Part shown: positions 1 to 7,807 of the stretch, one piece after another
How the letters are laid out: each line of letters starts with the position of its first letter
Numbering within the stretch: position 1 is the first letter of the stretch
From: Chromohalobacter canadensis
GTDB taxonomy: Bacteria; Pseudomonadota; Gammaproteobacteria; Pseudomonadales; Halomonadaceae
DNA: 64,000 bases
Reading direction: 5' to 3'
Assembly: GCF_034479555.1 (NCBI RefSeq)
Contig: NZ_CP140151.1
Location: forward strand, 3,100,001 to 3,164,000
Program-made: the position numbers and the translations under genes
Notes under the pieces: generated by a model
Databases searched by the model: none
Seen by the model: the letters and a program-made list of their open reading frames with translations, nothing else
Told to the model about the DNA's origin: nothing

Positions 1-1
1 C

Positions 2-205
2 TCGATCAACATGCTGCCGGACTTCTGGCAGGGCGTGTCGATGGTCAATCCCATTCTGTACATGGTCAACGCCTTCCGCTACGGCATTCTCGGGGTCTCG
101 GACATTCCGGTCGGCGGGGCGCTGGTGGCCATCGCGGTGTTCATCGTCGTGTTCTTCGCGCTGGGGATGTGGATGCTCGACCGTGGCAAGGGGATCCGGA
201 GCTGA
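2..205 (+). CDS. ABC-2 type transporter permease, C-terminal end (partial)
   Basis: The reading frame is open from the window edge and ends at 205, so only the last 67 or so residues of the protein are present. They contain a conserved stretch with NPILYMVNAFRYG followed by a hydrophobic membrane helix (VAIAVFIVVFFALGMWML) and a short basic tail. This pattern is typical of the C-terminus of YadH-like ABC-2 permeases, the membrane subunit of an exporter whose ATPase would lie upstream. The exported substrate cannot be told from this fragment. It ends 1 base before the queF start codon, so the two are probably co-transcribed. Confidence 0.75.
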   Translation, partial: SINMLPDFWQGVSMVNPILYMVNAFRYGILGVSDIPVGGALVAIAVFIVVFFALGMWMLDRGKGIRS

Positions 206-206
206 T

Positions 207-1040
207 ATGAGCGAACGTGACGAGACTCTCGAGCATGCGCCGCTAGGGCGCGAGCCGGCGTATCCCGAGCAGTACGACGCCGGCCTGCTGTTCCCCATCC
301 CCCGGCAGGCCAACCGCGCGCCGCTGGGGCTCGACGACGCCGCGCTGCCGTTCGAGGGCGAGGACGAGTGGCACGCCTTCGAGCTCTCCTGGCTCGATGC
401 GAAAGGTAAGCCGATCGTCGCTGTGGCCCGGTTCCGGCTGCCCGCCGACTCGCCCTCGCTGATCGAATCGAAGTCCTGGAAGCTGTATCTCAACAGCTTT
501 AATCAGACGCGCTTCGACAGCCGCGAGGCGGTGGTCGAGACACTCGAGCGTGACCTGGCCCAGGAGGCAGGTGCGCCGGTGACGGTGGCCCTGTTCGGCG
601 TCGAGGACGATGCCCTGACGCCCCGGGCGCTACCCGGCGAGTGCCTGGACGATCTCGACGTGAGCATCGAGCACTACACGCCGACCCCCGAGCTGATCGA
701 AGTCGGCGAAGAGATCGTCGAAGAAACGCTGCACTCGCATCTGCTCAAGTCCAACTGCCCGGTGACCGGCCAACCCGACTGGGGCAGCGTGCTGATTCGC
801 TATCGCGGTCCCCGACTGGAGCGCGAGGCCTTGCTGAAGTACCTGATCTCCTACCGGCAGCATCAGGACTTTCACGAGCACTGCGTCGAGCACCTGTTCG
901 TCGATCTCATGGCGCGGGCCAGGCCAGAGCGGCTGCTGGTCATGGCGCGCTACGTGAGGCGGGGCGGGCTGGATATCAGCCCCTGGCGGGGCACGCCCGG
1001 CGAGCGGCCGCCCACGCCACTCCGGCTGGCGCGCCAGTAA
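207..1040 (+). CDS. queF: NADPH-dependent 7-cyano-7-deazaguanine reductase QueF
   Basis: QueF reduces the nitrile of preQ0 to the amine of preQ1 with NADPH, a late step in making the tRNA wobble base queuosine. The 277-residue product has the long, two-lobed QueF form (E. coli QueF is about 282 residues). It carries the QueF signature ESKSWKLYLNSFNQTRF and the catalytic cysteine in SNCPVTGQPDWG, where the cysteine forms a thioimide with preQ0. A GTG 24 bases upstream is in frame, but the ATG at 207 gives the family-typical N-terminus and sits directly after the stop of the permease gene. The protein is cytoplasmic. Confidence 0.95.
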   Translation: MSERDETLEHAPLGREPAYPEQYDAGLLFPIPRQANRAPLGLDDAALPFEGEDEWHAFELSWLDAKGKPIVAVARFRLPADSPSLIESKSWKLYLNSFNQTRFDSREAVVETLERDLAQEAGAPVTVALFGVEDDALTPRALPGECLDDLDVSIEHYTPTPELIEVGEEIVEETLHSHLLKSNCPVTGQPDWGSVLIRYRGPRLEREALLKYLISYRQHQDFHEHCVEHLFVDLMARARPERLLVMARYVRRGGLDISPWRGTPGERPPTPLRLARQ

Positions 1041-1123
1041 GTGTGAAACCTGACGCCATGCATTGAACGCAGGCGACTTCGGCCGCACATCATTACCCTA
1101 TTCAGACGGCCAAGGAGATGTTC

Positions 1124-1684
1124 ATGGATGCCATGACCTTACTGCACGAGCGCAGCTCGATGGGGAAACTGGCCGCGCCCGCCCCCGATCGCGATCAATT
1201 GGACGCGCTGTACCGCGCCGCCTTGCGTGCGCCCGATCACGATACCCTGACCCCGTGGCGGTTCATCGAGTTCTCAGGGGAAGGGCTCGACCGGCTGGGC
1301 GAGCTGTATGCCAAGGCCGAGCAGCGTCTTAATCCGCACATCGACGATGGCCACCTGGACGCCGCGCGCAAGAAGCCCAAGCGTGCGCCGATGATCATCG
1401 CGGTGATCGCCAAGGTCACGCCTGATCATCCCAAGGTGCCGCGTATCGAACAGCTGCTTTCCGCCGGCTGTGCGGCGCATGGCATCCTGCTTGCGGCACA
1501 GGCGCAAGGTTTGGGCGTCATGTGGCGCACTGGTCACTACGCCTTCGACCCCACCGTGCGTGAAGGCCTCGGCCTTGCCGAAGACGACGAGTTGGTTGGC
1601 TTTCTGTATCTCGGTCAGATGGGCGGGCGCCACAAGCCGCTGCCCGAACGCGATCCGAGTGACTTCGTCGAGCGCTGGTCGTGA
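1124..1684 (+). CDS. Nitroreductase family flavoprotein (YdjA-like)
   Basis: The 186-residue product belongs to the small FMN-dependent nitroreductases of the YdjA type. Visible family features are the N-terminal HERSSMGKL segment (an FMN phosphate-binding region), the APDHDTLTPWRF motif, and GLGVMWRTG near the C-terminus. Such enzymes reduce nitro or quinone substrates with NAD(P)H. The physiological substrate is unknown. An ATG at 1118 touches the AAGGAG ribosome binding site (1112-1117) with no spacer, whereas the in-frame ATG at 1124 has a 6-base spacer and is preferred. The stop overlaps the GTG start of the next gene by 4 bases, which implies translational coupling. Confidence 0.85.
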   Translation: MDAMTLLHERSSMGKLAAPAPDRDQLDALYRAALRAPDHDTLTPWRFIEFSGEGLDRLGELYAKAEQRLNPHIDDGHLDAARKKPKRAPMIIAVIAKVTPDHPKVPRIEQLLSAGCAAHGILLAAQAQGLGVMWRTGHYAFDPTVREGLGLAEDDELVGFLYLGQMGGRHKPLPERDPSDFVERWS

Positions 1685-2190
1685 ACGGTACGCCACGCCG
1701 CCCGGGGGTGATGCATCCCCGCTTGCCGTTGCCCGAGGCGAGCGATGGAGACGATCTCGAGAGCTTTCTCGCCTGGCTGCGTGAGGCGATCCCGCAGGTT
1801 GCGCATTACGGCATTCACTCGCCTGCCTGGGACGCGACGACGCTCCACTGGCAAGTCGCGCTGGATGCCAACCTCAATGACAAAGGTACCGGCTTCGGCG
1901 GCGCGCTCGCCGGCGAAACCACCTTGCTCGGCTGGTGCTGGACGACACTATGGCTACGCGCTCAGGGCAGGGCGCAAGACGTGGTGATCGCCGAAGGCCA
2001 GCAGCGTTTTCTCGCCCCCGTTACCACGGACTATCACATGCAGTGCTTCCCTCTCGAAGCGGACGGCATTGCCCGCCTGGAAGCCTCGCTGGCGGAGAAG
2101 GGGAGAGGGCGCATCAAACTCGTTCAGCGCGTCTACTGCGGCGACACCCTCTGCATGGAAGCTCAGGGCAGCTACGCGGTACTCAAGTGA
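1681..2190 (+). CDS. Hot-dog fold thioesterase-like protein (YiiD C-terminal domain family)
   Basis: This 169-residue protein starts with GTG inside the stop of the nitroreductase gene (GTGA overlap). The central part (LNDKGTGFGGALAGETTLLGWCWTTLW) matches the hot-dog helix region of the domain found at the C-terminus of YiiD, a putative thioesterase domain. No substrate is known for this family. The pairing with a nitroreductase is suggestive only of co-expression. The family call is fairly secure and the catalytic call is not. Confidence 0.7.
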   Translation: MNGTPRRPGVMHPRLPLPEASDGDDLESFLAWLREAIPQVAHYGIHSPAWDATTLHWQVALDANLNDKGTGFGGALAGETTLLGWCWTTLWLRAQGRAQDVVIAEGQQRFLAPVTTDYHMQCFPLEADGIARLEASLAEKGRGRIKLVQRVYCGDTLCMEAQGSYAVLK

Positions 2191-2294
2191 TTCCCCGTCG
2201 AGACGGAAAATCGCTTGCAAAACAGCACTTAGCTCGATAGTATGTGCGCCGTTCTGACGGACATGCAACGCCGCCCGACGGGACGACAATTTGC

Positions 2295-2382
2295 GGAGGG
2301 GTGTCCGAGTGGTCGAAGGAGCGCGCCTGGAAAGCGTGTAAGCCGAAAGGCTTCGAGGGTTCGAATCCCTCCCCCTCCGCCA
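2295..2382 (+). tRNA. tRNA-Ser (anticodon GGA)
   Basis: The sequence folds as a class II tRNA with a long variable arm. The acceptor stem pairs GGAGGGG (2295-2301) with CCCCTCC (2372-2378). The anticodon loop CTGGAAA is flanked by CGCGC and GCGTG, the anticodon GGA is at 2329-2331, and the T arm contains GGTTCGAATCC. A genomically encoded CCA ends at 2382. The anticodon reads UCC and UCU serine codons. The gene borders an AT-rich accessory island, which is of interest because tRNA-Ser genes are frequent integration sites. Confidence 0.97.
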
Positions 2383-2388
2383 GAATTT

Positions 2389-2421
2389 AAAAAAGCCGCT
2401 GAGCCATCAGCGGCTTTTTTT
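2389..2421 (+). terminator. Rho-independent terminator of tRNA-Ser
   Basis: A stem of AGCCGCTGA and TCAGCGGCT with a 4-base loop is flanked by an A-run and followed by seven T residues. It lies 7 bases after the tRNA CCA end. Confidence 0.9.
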
Positions 2422-2783
2422 GTGCCTGCCTTATGGAGGAACCTCCCCGCACTTACTGGGCTCCTGCCCTCTTCTTCGCCATCCCCGTCTGGTCGCATAT
2501 CCGCTCATTTAGGAATGACAGCTACTGTGGCTTTCGGTAGTGTTTCCTAAGTGTTTTGAGTGGTAGGCGGATGTGTGGTCCTTAGCTATTCGGGACTAGC
2601 TCAGAGGTAAGCATCAAGCGCGTGCAACGCGTCGTGGGCGGGGCCTGGCTGTTGATCAGCGATTATTCACGTTATGAAAAGAAATTGTCCAGCTAGAGAG
2701 CATGAAGGACGTGGAAATCTTAGGGTGATGCCAGGTCAGTATTGGACGAGCTTTGTAAGCTCTTGTAGTGATAGGTGACGCTT
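2422..2783. other. Intergenic left border of the AT-rich island
   Basis: No convincing gene lies in these 362 bases. Composition shifts from the GC-rich chromosome to AT-rich sequence by about 2660. A stretch at 2591-2630 resembles a tRNA D-arm (ACTAGCTCAGAGGTAAGC) but has no matching T arm. A 34-codon frame (ATG at 2675, stop at 2776-2778) ends just before the NTPase start and could be a leader peptide, but nothing supports it beyond its position. Presumably the island promoter is here. Confidence 0.5.
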
Positions 2784-4523
2784 ATGGATGGTGGAAAGTA
2801 TCAGCATTATAAAAATATTGTTGCTGAATTTTTGCACGATGAAGACCAGAAGGTTTTGATTATTCATGGAAACTGGGGTGCGGGGAAAACATGCTTTTGG
2901 AAAGATGTTGTACAAAACGATCCTTATTTCCAAGAGAGTTGGTGGCGAAAGTACTCTTATAGCTCTATGTTCGGGCTCACTTCCTTGGGGGAGGTTAAAA
3001 AGGCGATTTCTAGAGATAAAAAGGTTTTATTCAAACCTGGTGCGTTTTTAAAATATCTAAAAAGGCCTGAGAATTCAGTGTTCCATAAGGCCGTTGGTGT
3101 GGTGAAGTTTCTTTGGTACATGGTTGTTTTTTGTTTTTCTTGGCTTTTGAAATATTTCGAGTCCTACCCACCGTTTAGTATAGCTAGCTTTTTCGTGAAT
3201 GATCTTAACTTTCGTTCAATCAAAGGGTCGCTTGTTTGTGTTGATGATTTGGAAAGAAGAGGTGAGGGGCTGGATGTTAAAACTGTTTTTGGGCTGGTTG
3301 ATTATCTAAAAAGTAGTATGGGATGTAAGGCTGTAATAATATCGAATGTATCGAACGATAGCGATGAGTCGGCATTTCGATCTTCGTTTGAGAAGTTGGC
3401 AGATGTGGAGATTGAGTTTTCGTTGAATGTAGATGAGTACTTAGATGAAATTGTTTGCCGCAACTTGGATGAGGATGAGAAGGGTGCGTTTAGAGAGTGC
3501 TTTGAAAATTTGGGAGTGAATAACATTAGGGTTGTTGAGAGGATATTTTTACATTACCAGAAGTTTTCAAGAGTGATTGGCCAAGACCATCCTGCCTTTC
3601 TGCGAAATTCCCTCATTATTTCGTTGACAGTGCACTGCTGGATTAAGTATGCAAGTGACTCACCGCCTTTGGATTTTATTGATAATAAGTACCAAGCCAT
3701 TCGGCTTCCAGATGATAATGGTAACCTGACACCAAAAGAAAAGAATTGGGAGCAACTCATTTCTGAAGTGGGGTTTAGCACTGTGCACCCACCTTTGGAA
3801 CAATGTGTGAGGTTGTCTGTTTTACAAGGGTTCGTAGATTTTGTTTGTCTTGATGAAGCTGTTGTGAAATTAGATGACTTGCATTTTGAGAACAGTCCGG
3901 CCTTGAGAAAAGCATATCAGCTTTATCATCAAGATTTCTATGCTAGAACAGACGATGTTCTCGATCTGTTGTGGGAGGGGGTCACAAAAAATCCAAAGGA
4001 TATCTCTCTCCTTAACTTTAATAATGCGATTATTTTAATAAAGAGGATCGATGAGGAGAGGGACGTTGGTGATGTTGTTGGTAATTTTTTTAGGGAAAAC
4101 CCGAGATTTGCAAAGTCACATGTGATGCTTGATCAAGACATTTCAGCCATGCATTTTATCGATCACTGGGATCAGGATGTCTATGCGGGGTTTGTAAAGT
4201 CTACTCAAGAGTATGTAGATGGTCTTCAGGTACAGGAAGTTATGTTAGGGATTTTTAAAAACGAGTATGAGATAGACTCAAATACCAGCAAAGTGATAGC
4301 AAGCGGTGAGGTGACTGAAATTGTGGATTTGATTAAAGGAATTGAGTCATCTAGCGTAAGAGGTGTAGTGGAAAAGTTTGTTGTGTTTTCTGAACGATTT
4401 GGCCGCCTTCCTTGTGAAAATGGTCTAGAAGCTTCTGAAAAAATAATTTCAGCACTACGATGCATTTTAAATGAGTCAAAGGTTAACAAGGTGAGGGTTG
4501 GCGATCTCCTAGAAGGGAGGTAA
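2784..4523 (+). CDS. KAP-type P-loop NTPase, putative phage-defence protein
   Basis: The 579-residue product has a Walker A motif GNWGAGKT at residues 29-36 and a Walker B/KAP signature CVDDLER with the acidic pair at 154-155. Between them, at about residues 105-125, is a hydrophobic segment (FLWYMVVFCFSWLL). A membrane insert between Walker A and Walker B is the hallmark of KAP NTPases, a family that includes PifA, which makes F-plasmid cells exclude phage T7. A role in phage exclusion is therefore a reasonable inference. The long C-terminal part (residues 250-579) is not recognised. The gene is strikingly AT-rich compared with its neighbours, a sign of horizontal transfer. A GTG at 2775 is an alternative start. 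Confidence 0.75.
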   Translation: MDGGKYQHYKNIVAEFLHDEDQKVLIIHGNWGAGKTCFWKDVVQNDPYFQESWWRKYSYSSMFGLTSLGEVKKAISRDKKVLFKPGAFLKYLKRPENSVFHKAVGVVKFLWYMVVFCFSWLLKYFESYPPFSIASFFVNDLNFRSIKGSLVCVDDLERRGEGLDVKTVFGLVDYLKSSMGCKAVIISNVSNDSDESAFRSSFEKLADVEIEFSLNVDEYLDEIVCRNLDEDEKGAFRECFENLGVNNIRVVERIFLHYQKFSRVIGQDHPAFLRNSLIISLTVHCWIKYASDSPPLDFIDNKYQAIRLPDDNGNLTPKEKNWEQLISEVGFSTVHPPLEQCVRLSVLQGFVDFVCLDEAVVKLDDLHFENSPALRKAYQLYHQDFYARTDDVLDLLWEGVTKNPKDISLLNFNNAIILIKRIDEERDVGDVVGNFFRENPRFAKSHVMLDQDISAMHFIDHWDQDVYAGFVKSTQEYVDGLQVQEVMLGIFKNEYEIDSNTSKVIASGEVTEIVDLIKGIESSSVRGVVEKFVVFSERFGRLPCENGLEASEKIISALRCILNESKVNKVRVGDLLEGR

Positions 4524-4634
4524 GTTTACTAAAATAACTTTCAATATAAAAGATCCTCCTTTTTCATCTTTAAAAACAGCATTAAGAGATGTTAAGTTGT
4601 TTGTGTCTAAGACGTAAGCGAGAAAAGGTTTGTA

Positions 4635-5366
4635 ATGTCTTCAACTAGATGTACGCAGTGCTGGAAAATGGTTAATGCCTCAGCAAGGAAATGCCCTCAT
4701 TGCGGGGTGCATAAATATTTATTTTTGTCTAACCAAGAAGCGCTGATCGAAAAAGACAAAGCTAGACAGGAAGAGAAAGGCATTTCATCGTATATAGTAA
4801 GTGTTCTAGGGGTCCTGGCTCTTGCCTATTGTTCATGGGGATACATAGTTCCTGCAGTACAAGATTTTGAAACGAAAGACATGGTAGCGTTTTTCGACGA
4901 TGGTGACAAGAAAGTAGGTAGCACTGAAAGCGCGGGGATTAGTTCTTCTGACAGCAATTCCCCCAATCCCAATAAACACCCCATAGAAATTGAAGAAAGC
5001 CCTAACTCAGCCCCCTTTAGAAAAGCTGAAATATGTCGAGCAGGTGTGGCCGCTGCAATGGGGAGATCCTACAGCATAACACAGATAGACGGTACGCAGG
5101 GGAGCGTATACTATGTATCTTATACACGCCCTCAAGATGGTAAACAGTGGAGATATCGCTGCAAGATTGACGACAACACTATTATTTGGGCAAGCATAGA
5201 TGGACGATGGAGGACTCACCCACTAGATGGCGTGATTAGGTTCGCGGTGGATGAGAATGTTTTAAAGATCATCGAGGCCTATAAAGATAGGCAGGGTGAG
5301 TTCGGCTCGGGCACAACAACGCTTTTTGAAAAACAAGGTAAAGTAGTCAAAGAAGTTGAGACATAG
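4635..5366 (+). CDS. Zinc-ribbon, single-pass membrane protein of unknown function
   Basis: The 243-residue protein begins with a zinc ribbon (CTQC at residues 6-9 and CPHC about 11 residues later). A charged linker and one membrane helix follow (about residues 50-75, YIVSVLGVLALAYCSWGYIV). Then come a Ser/Asn/Pro-rich spacer and a C-terminal globular domain with FRKAEICRAGVAAAMGRS and a Tyr-rich strand region. The layout suggests a membrane-anchored protein with the zinc ribbon in the cytoplasm and the C-terminal domain outside it. I do not recognise the C-terminal domain with confidence. It shares the low GC of the NTPase gene 111 bases upstream and probably arrived with it. AAAAGG lies 7 bases before the ATG. 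Confidence 0.6.
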   Translation: MSSTRCTQCWKMVNASARKCPHCGVHKYLFLSNQEALIEKDKARQEEKGISSYIVSVLGVLALAYCSWGYIVPAVQDFETKDMVAFFDDGDKKVGSTESAGISSSDSNSPNPNKHPIEIEESPNSAPFRKAEICRAGVAAAMGRSYSITQIDGTQGSVYYVSYTRPQDGKQWRYRCKIDDNTIIWASIDGRWRTHPLDGVIRFAVDENVLKIIEAYKDRQGEFGSGTTTLFEKQGKVVKEVET

Positions 5367-5374
5367 ATACTATT

Positions 5375-5404
5375 AGGGCCCTTCTAACAGGGGCCCTTCC
5401 TTTT
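5375..5404 (+). terminator. Terminator closing the AT-rich island
   Basis: The inverted repeat AGGGCCC (5375-5381) and GGGCCCT (5391-5397), with a 9-base loop, is followed by TCCTTTT. It lies 9 bases after the stop of the zinc-ribbon gene. Confidence 0.65.
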
Positions 5405-5448
5405 CGGCAGTTAAAGCCTATTGTTTTTCACGCTTCCGTTTCATTACT

Positions 5449-5676
5449 CTACTCATCGTCACGATGGGCATCCAAAACCTTAGTGGTGCGGTTACCGATT
5501 ACAATATCGGCTGTTCGAAAAAACGCTCTCTCAGCATCTTCATCTGCCGTGAACTCCGGCACTACATCTCGGGTAGCAAAGGAGGTGTACCCAAGCGAGC
5601 TGATGAAGGGGAGCACGAAAGCCGTCTTGGTAGCTTCCCGTCCAGCTATGCATCGCTGTCCTATTCGGGCGGCCAC
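5449..5676 (-). pseudogene. Remnant of an HsdR-like (type I restriction enzyme R, N-terminal) protein
   Basis: Read on the minus strand, the fragment has AARIGQ, then EATKTAFVLPFISSLGY, then VVPEFTAD. This closely follows the start of proteins with the type I restriction enzyme R N-terminal domain (typically AARI, EATKNALVMPFI, LGY, PEFTAD). Similarity stops after TAD, before the catalytic residues of the nuclease domain, and the frame ends at a TAG after about 26 unrelated codons. The piece is therefore a truncated, almost certainly non-functional relic. It lies next to the KAP NTPase island and suggests a restriction gene was once here. Confidence 0.6.
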
Positions 5677-5677
5677 G

Positions 5678-5705
5678 CCCGGCCGCTGAGTTGGTAGCGG
5701 CCGGG
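5678..5705. terminator. GC-rich hairpin between the island and cytochrome b561
   Basis: A perfect 10-base stem (CCCGGCCGCT and AGCGGCCGGG) encloses an 8-base loop. It has no T-run on either side, so it may be only a weak terminator of the minus-strand cytochrome gene that ends at 5745. Confidence 0.4.
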
Positions 5706-5744
5706 AAGTGGCCCATCAGGGGAGAATAGAGACGGCCACATCGC

Positions 5745-6269
5745 CTAGCGCCCGAGCATCCGGTGTAGCGTGTCGTCACGCCGAATCAACCGGTGATAGC
5801 CAGCCATGACGATATGCCCGGTTACCAGCGCGGATAGGAACCAGGAAAGTGGTGCATGGATTTGGCCGAACGTGGCGGCCCAGGGCACATCGGCGTCGGC
5901 CCAATACGCTGTATCGAATACATATACGCCATAGCCTGACCCCCAAGTGAATGCCATACCCGAGAGCGGCATCAGCAACAGCACCAGATACATCAGCGCG
6001 TGACCCCATATCGCCGCCTTTTGAAGTGAGCCACGGTGCTCTGGTCGGTGCCTGAGTTGCGAGATGGCCCACAGCGTGCGTATGGCCATCAAGGAGAGAA
6101 TGCCGACGCCGATGGTGGTATGCCACTGCACGACAGCCTGACTGTAGACGTTCCCTTCCCAGAAGATATTGAACAGCGAACTGGTCAGCTGAAGGATGAC
6201 CAGAATCGCGATGAGCCAGTGCAGGGATCGCGTGAGGCTGCCGTAGTGGCTGGGTGAGTCACTCAACAT
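5745..6269 (-). CDS. Cytochrome b561 (CybB family)
   Basis: The 174-residue integral membrane protein has four predicted helices and the histidines expected to bind two b hemes: H17 in SLHWLIA, H49 in QWHTTIG, a third near residue 90 in GHALMYLV, and a fourth in VTGHIVMAGYH. This family passes electrons in the inner membrane, oxidising quinol or reducing superoxide in the case of CybB. The size and histidine spacing fit bacterial CybB-type proteins. It is transcribed divergently from the following binding-protein gene. Confidence 0.85.
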   Translation of the reverse strand: MLSDSPSHYGSLTRSLHWLIAILVILQLTSSLFNIFWEGNVYSQAVVQWHTTIGVGILSLMAIRTLWAISQLRHRPEHRGSLQKAAIWGHALMYLVLLLMPLSGMAFTWGSGYGVYVFDTAYWADADVPWAATFGQIHAPLSWFLSALVTGHIVMAGYHRLIRRDDTLHRMLGR

Positions 6270-6464
6270 GACGTAAATCCGTATTAAAAAGAATGTCTTA
6301 TGTTCTCATCTTTGGATTCAAATTTCTTCATCGATGTTCTCTCTCCCCGATGCTTTGTCTAATGTCAGCGATCCGCTTATGCTGAATGTCGGGTTGATAG
6401 CAAAATGAAGGGTCATACCCGCCGATCAATCAACAATTAAGGTCTGCACAAGGAGTCTTCTGCA

Positions 6465-7679
6465 ATGACCGTCAAGAAACCGCTTATCGGTGCTATTTCC
6501 GCGGTGGCCTTGGCCACCAGTCTTTCCGCCCTGGCCGAGCCGCTCAAGATCGGTGTGCTGGTGCCGCTGACCGGCGACCTGCAAAGCTATGGCGAACCCG
6601 CGCTCAAGGCGACGCAACTTGCCGCCAAGGAGATCAATGCCGCCGGCGGCGTGCTCGGTGAAGACGTCGCGATCAGCAGTGGCGACACCCAGACCTCGCC
6701 GCAGCCCGGCGTCGCCGCGGCCCAGAAGCTGGTCAACATCGAGGGCGTCAGCGCGATCATGGGCGCGCTCTCCAGTGGGGTGACCATTCCCGTGGCGCAG
6801 AGCGTTGCCAAGGGCGAACAGATACCGCAGATCAGCAGCGCTTCGACTTCGCCGGTCATTACCTCGCTCGATGACGACGACTTCCTGTTCAGGACCGTGC
6901 CGTCGGACGCCTTCCAGGGCGTAGCGCTCTCCGAGGTGACGCAGGAGAAGGGCTACGACAATGTCAGCATCATCTATATCAACAACGACTACGGCAAAGG
7001 GCTGGCCGAGGCCTTCACCCAGGCTTTCGAAAAGGCGGGGGGTACGGTGTCTGAGACGGTAGCTTACGAGCAAGGTCAGGCAGCCTATCGCGGTGAACTG
7101 CAGCAGGCGGCCAGCGACGATGCGGACGCGCTAGTACTGGTCGGGTACCCGGAGAACGGACAGACCATCCTGCGTCAGTCTCTGGAAGGCGGTTTCTTCC
7201 AGAACTTCGTGTTCACCGACGGTATGAAGGCCCCCGAGCTGGTCGAGAACCTGGGCGCTCAATACCTCGAAGGCTCGGTGGGTACCGTGCCGCAGGCCCG
7301 CGACGATTCACCGGGGGCTCAGCACTTCAGCAGTGCCTATGAGAGCGAATACGGCTCGCTGCCGCCCAAGCCCTATCTGGATACCGCCTACGATGCTTTC
7401 TATCTGCTGTCGCTGGCGGCCCAGGCGGCGGGTTCCACCGATAGCGTGGCGATTCGCGATCAGCTGCGTGCCGTCGCCAATCCGCCGGGCGAGCAGGTCG
7501 GTCCGGGCGAATTCGAGAAGGCCGCCAAGCTGCTCGAGGAAGGCCAGGAGATCGATTACGAAGGTGCTTCCGGCTCGGTCAACTTCGATGACAACGGCGA
7601 CGTACCGGGGACCTTCGGCGAGTGGGCGTTCAAGGACGGTGAAGTGGTGACTAACCGAATCTTCGAACCCACGATGTAA
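6465..7679 (+). CDS. Branched-chain-type ABC transporter periplasmic binding protein
   Basis: The 404-residue precursor begins with a signal peptide (basic MTVKKPLIG, hydrophobic core, cleavage after SALA). It continues as a type I periplasmic binding protein (Leu/Ile/Val-binding family) with LKIGVLVPLTG at the mature N-terminus, AAKEINAAGGVLG, and a TSPVIT ligand-cleft segment. It captures a ligand for an inner-membrane importer. The family covers branched-chain amino acids, urea, amides and aromatic acids, and the ligand here cannot be fixed. The matching permease and ATPase genes lie on the opposite strand at 9289-12625, now separated by an insertion sequence. An AGGAG site precedes the ATG. 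Confidence 0.88.
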   Translation: MTVKKPLIGAISAVALATSLSALAEPLKIGVLVPLTGDLQSYGEPALKATQLAAKEINAAGGVLGEDVAISSGDTQTSPQPGVAAAQKLVNIEGVSAIMGALSSGVTIPVAQSVAKGEQIPQISSASTSPVITSLDDDDFLFRTVPSDAFQGVALSEVTQEKGYDNVSIIYINNDYGKGLAEAFTQAFEKAGGTVSETVAYEQGQAAYRGELQQAASDDADALVLVGYPENGQTILRQSLEGGFFQNFVFTDGMKAPELVENLGAQYLEGSVGTVPQARDDSPGAQHFSSAYESEYGSLPPKPYLDTAYDAFYLLSLAAQAAGSTDSVAIRDQLRAVANPPGEQVGPGEFEKAAKLLEEGQEIDYEGASGSVNFDDNGDVPGTFGEWAFKDGEVVTNRIFEPTM

Positions 7680-7807
7680 TCGCTCGTCAGGCGGTCGGAT
7701 ATCGACTGGCCGACGCGACGATCTTTTCAGCAGTACCCACGCAACGCCCGGCCTAGTGAACTGCACCCCGAAAGTTGGACATCCAATCCAACCTTCGGGG
7801 TGTTTCT

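Noticed and set aside
2591..2640. tRNA-like D-arm sequence (ACTAGCTCAGAGGTAAGC)
   Set aside because: No acceptor stem or T-arm consensus (GGTTCGAATCC) follows, so it is not a tRNA gene; at most a fragment.
2372..5750. Direct repeat of the tRNA-Ser 3' end as an att site for the island
   Set aside because: I could not find a second copy of the tRNA 3' end on the far side of the island, and no integrase is present.
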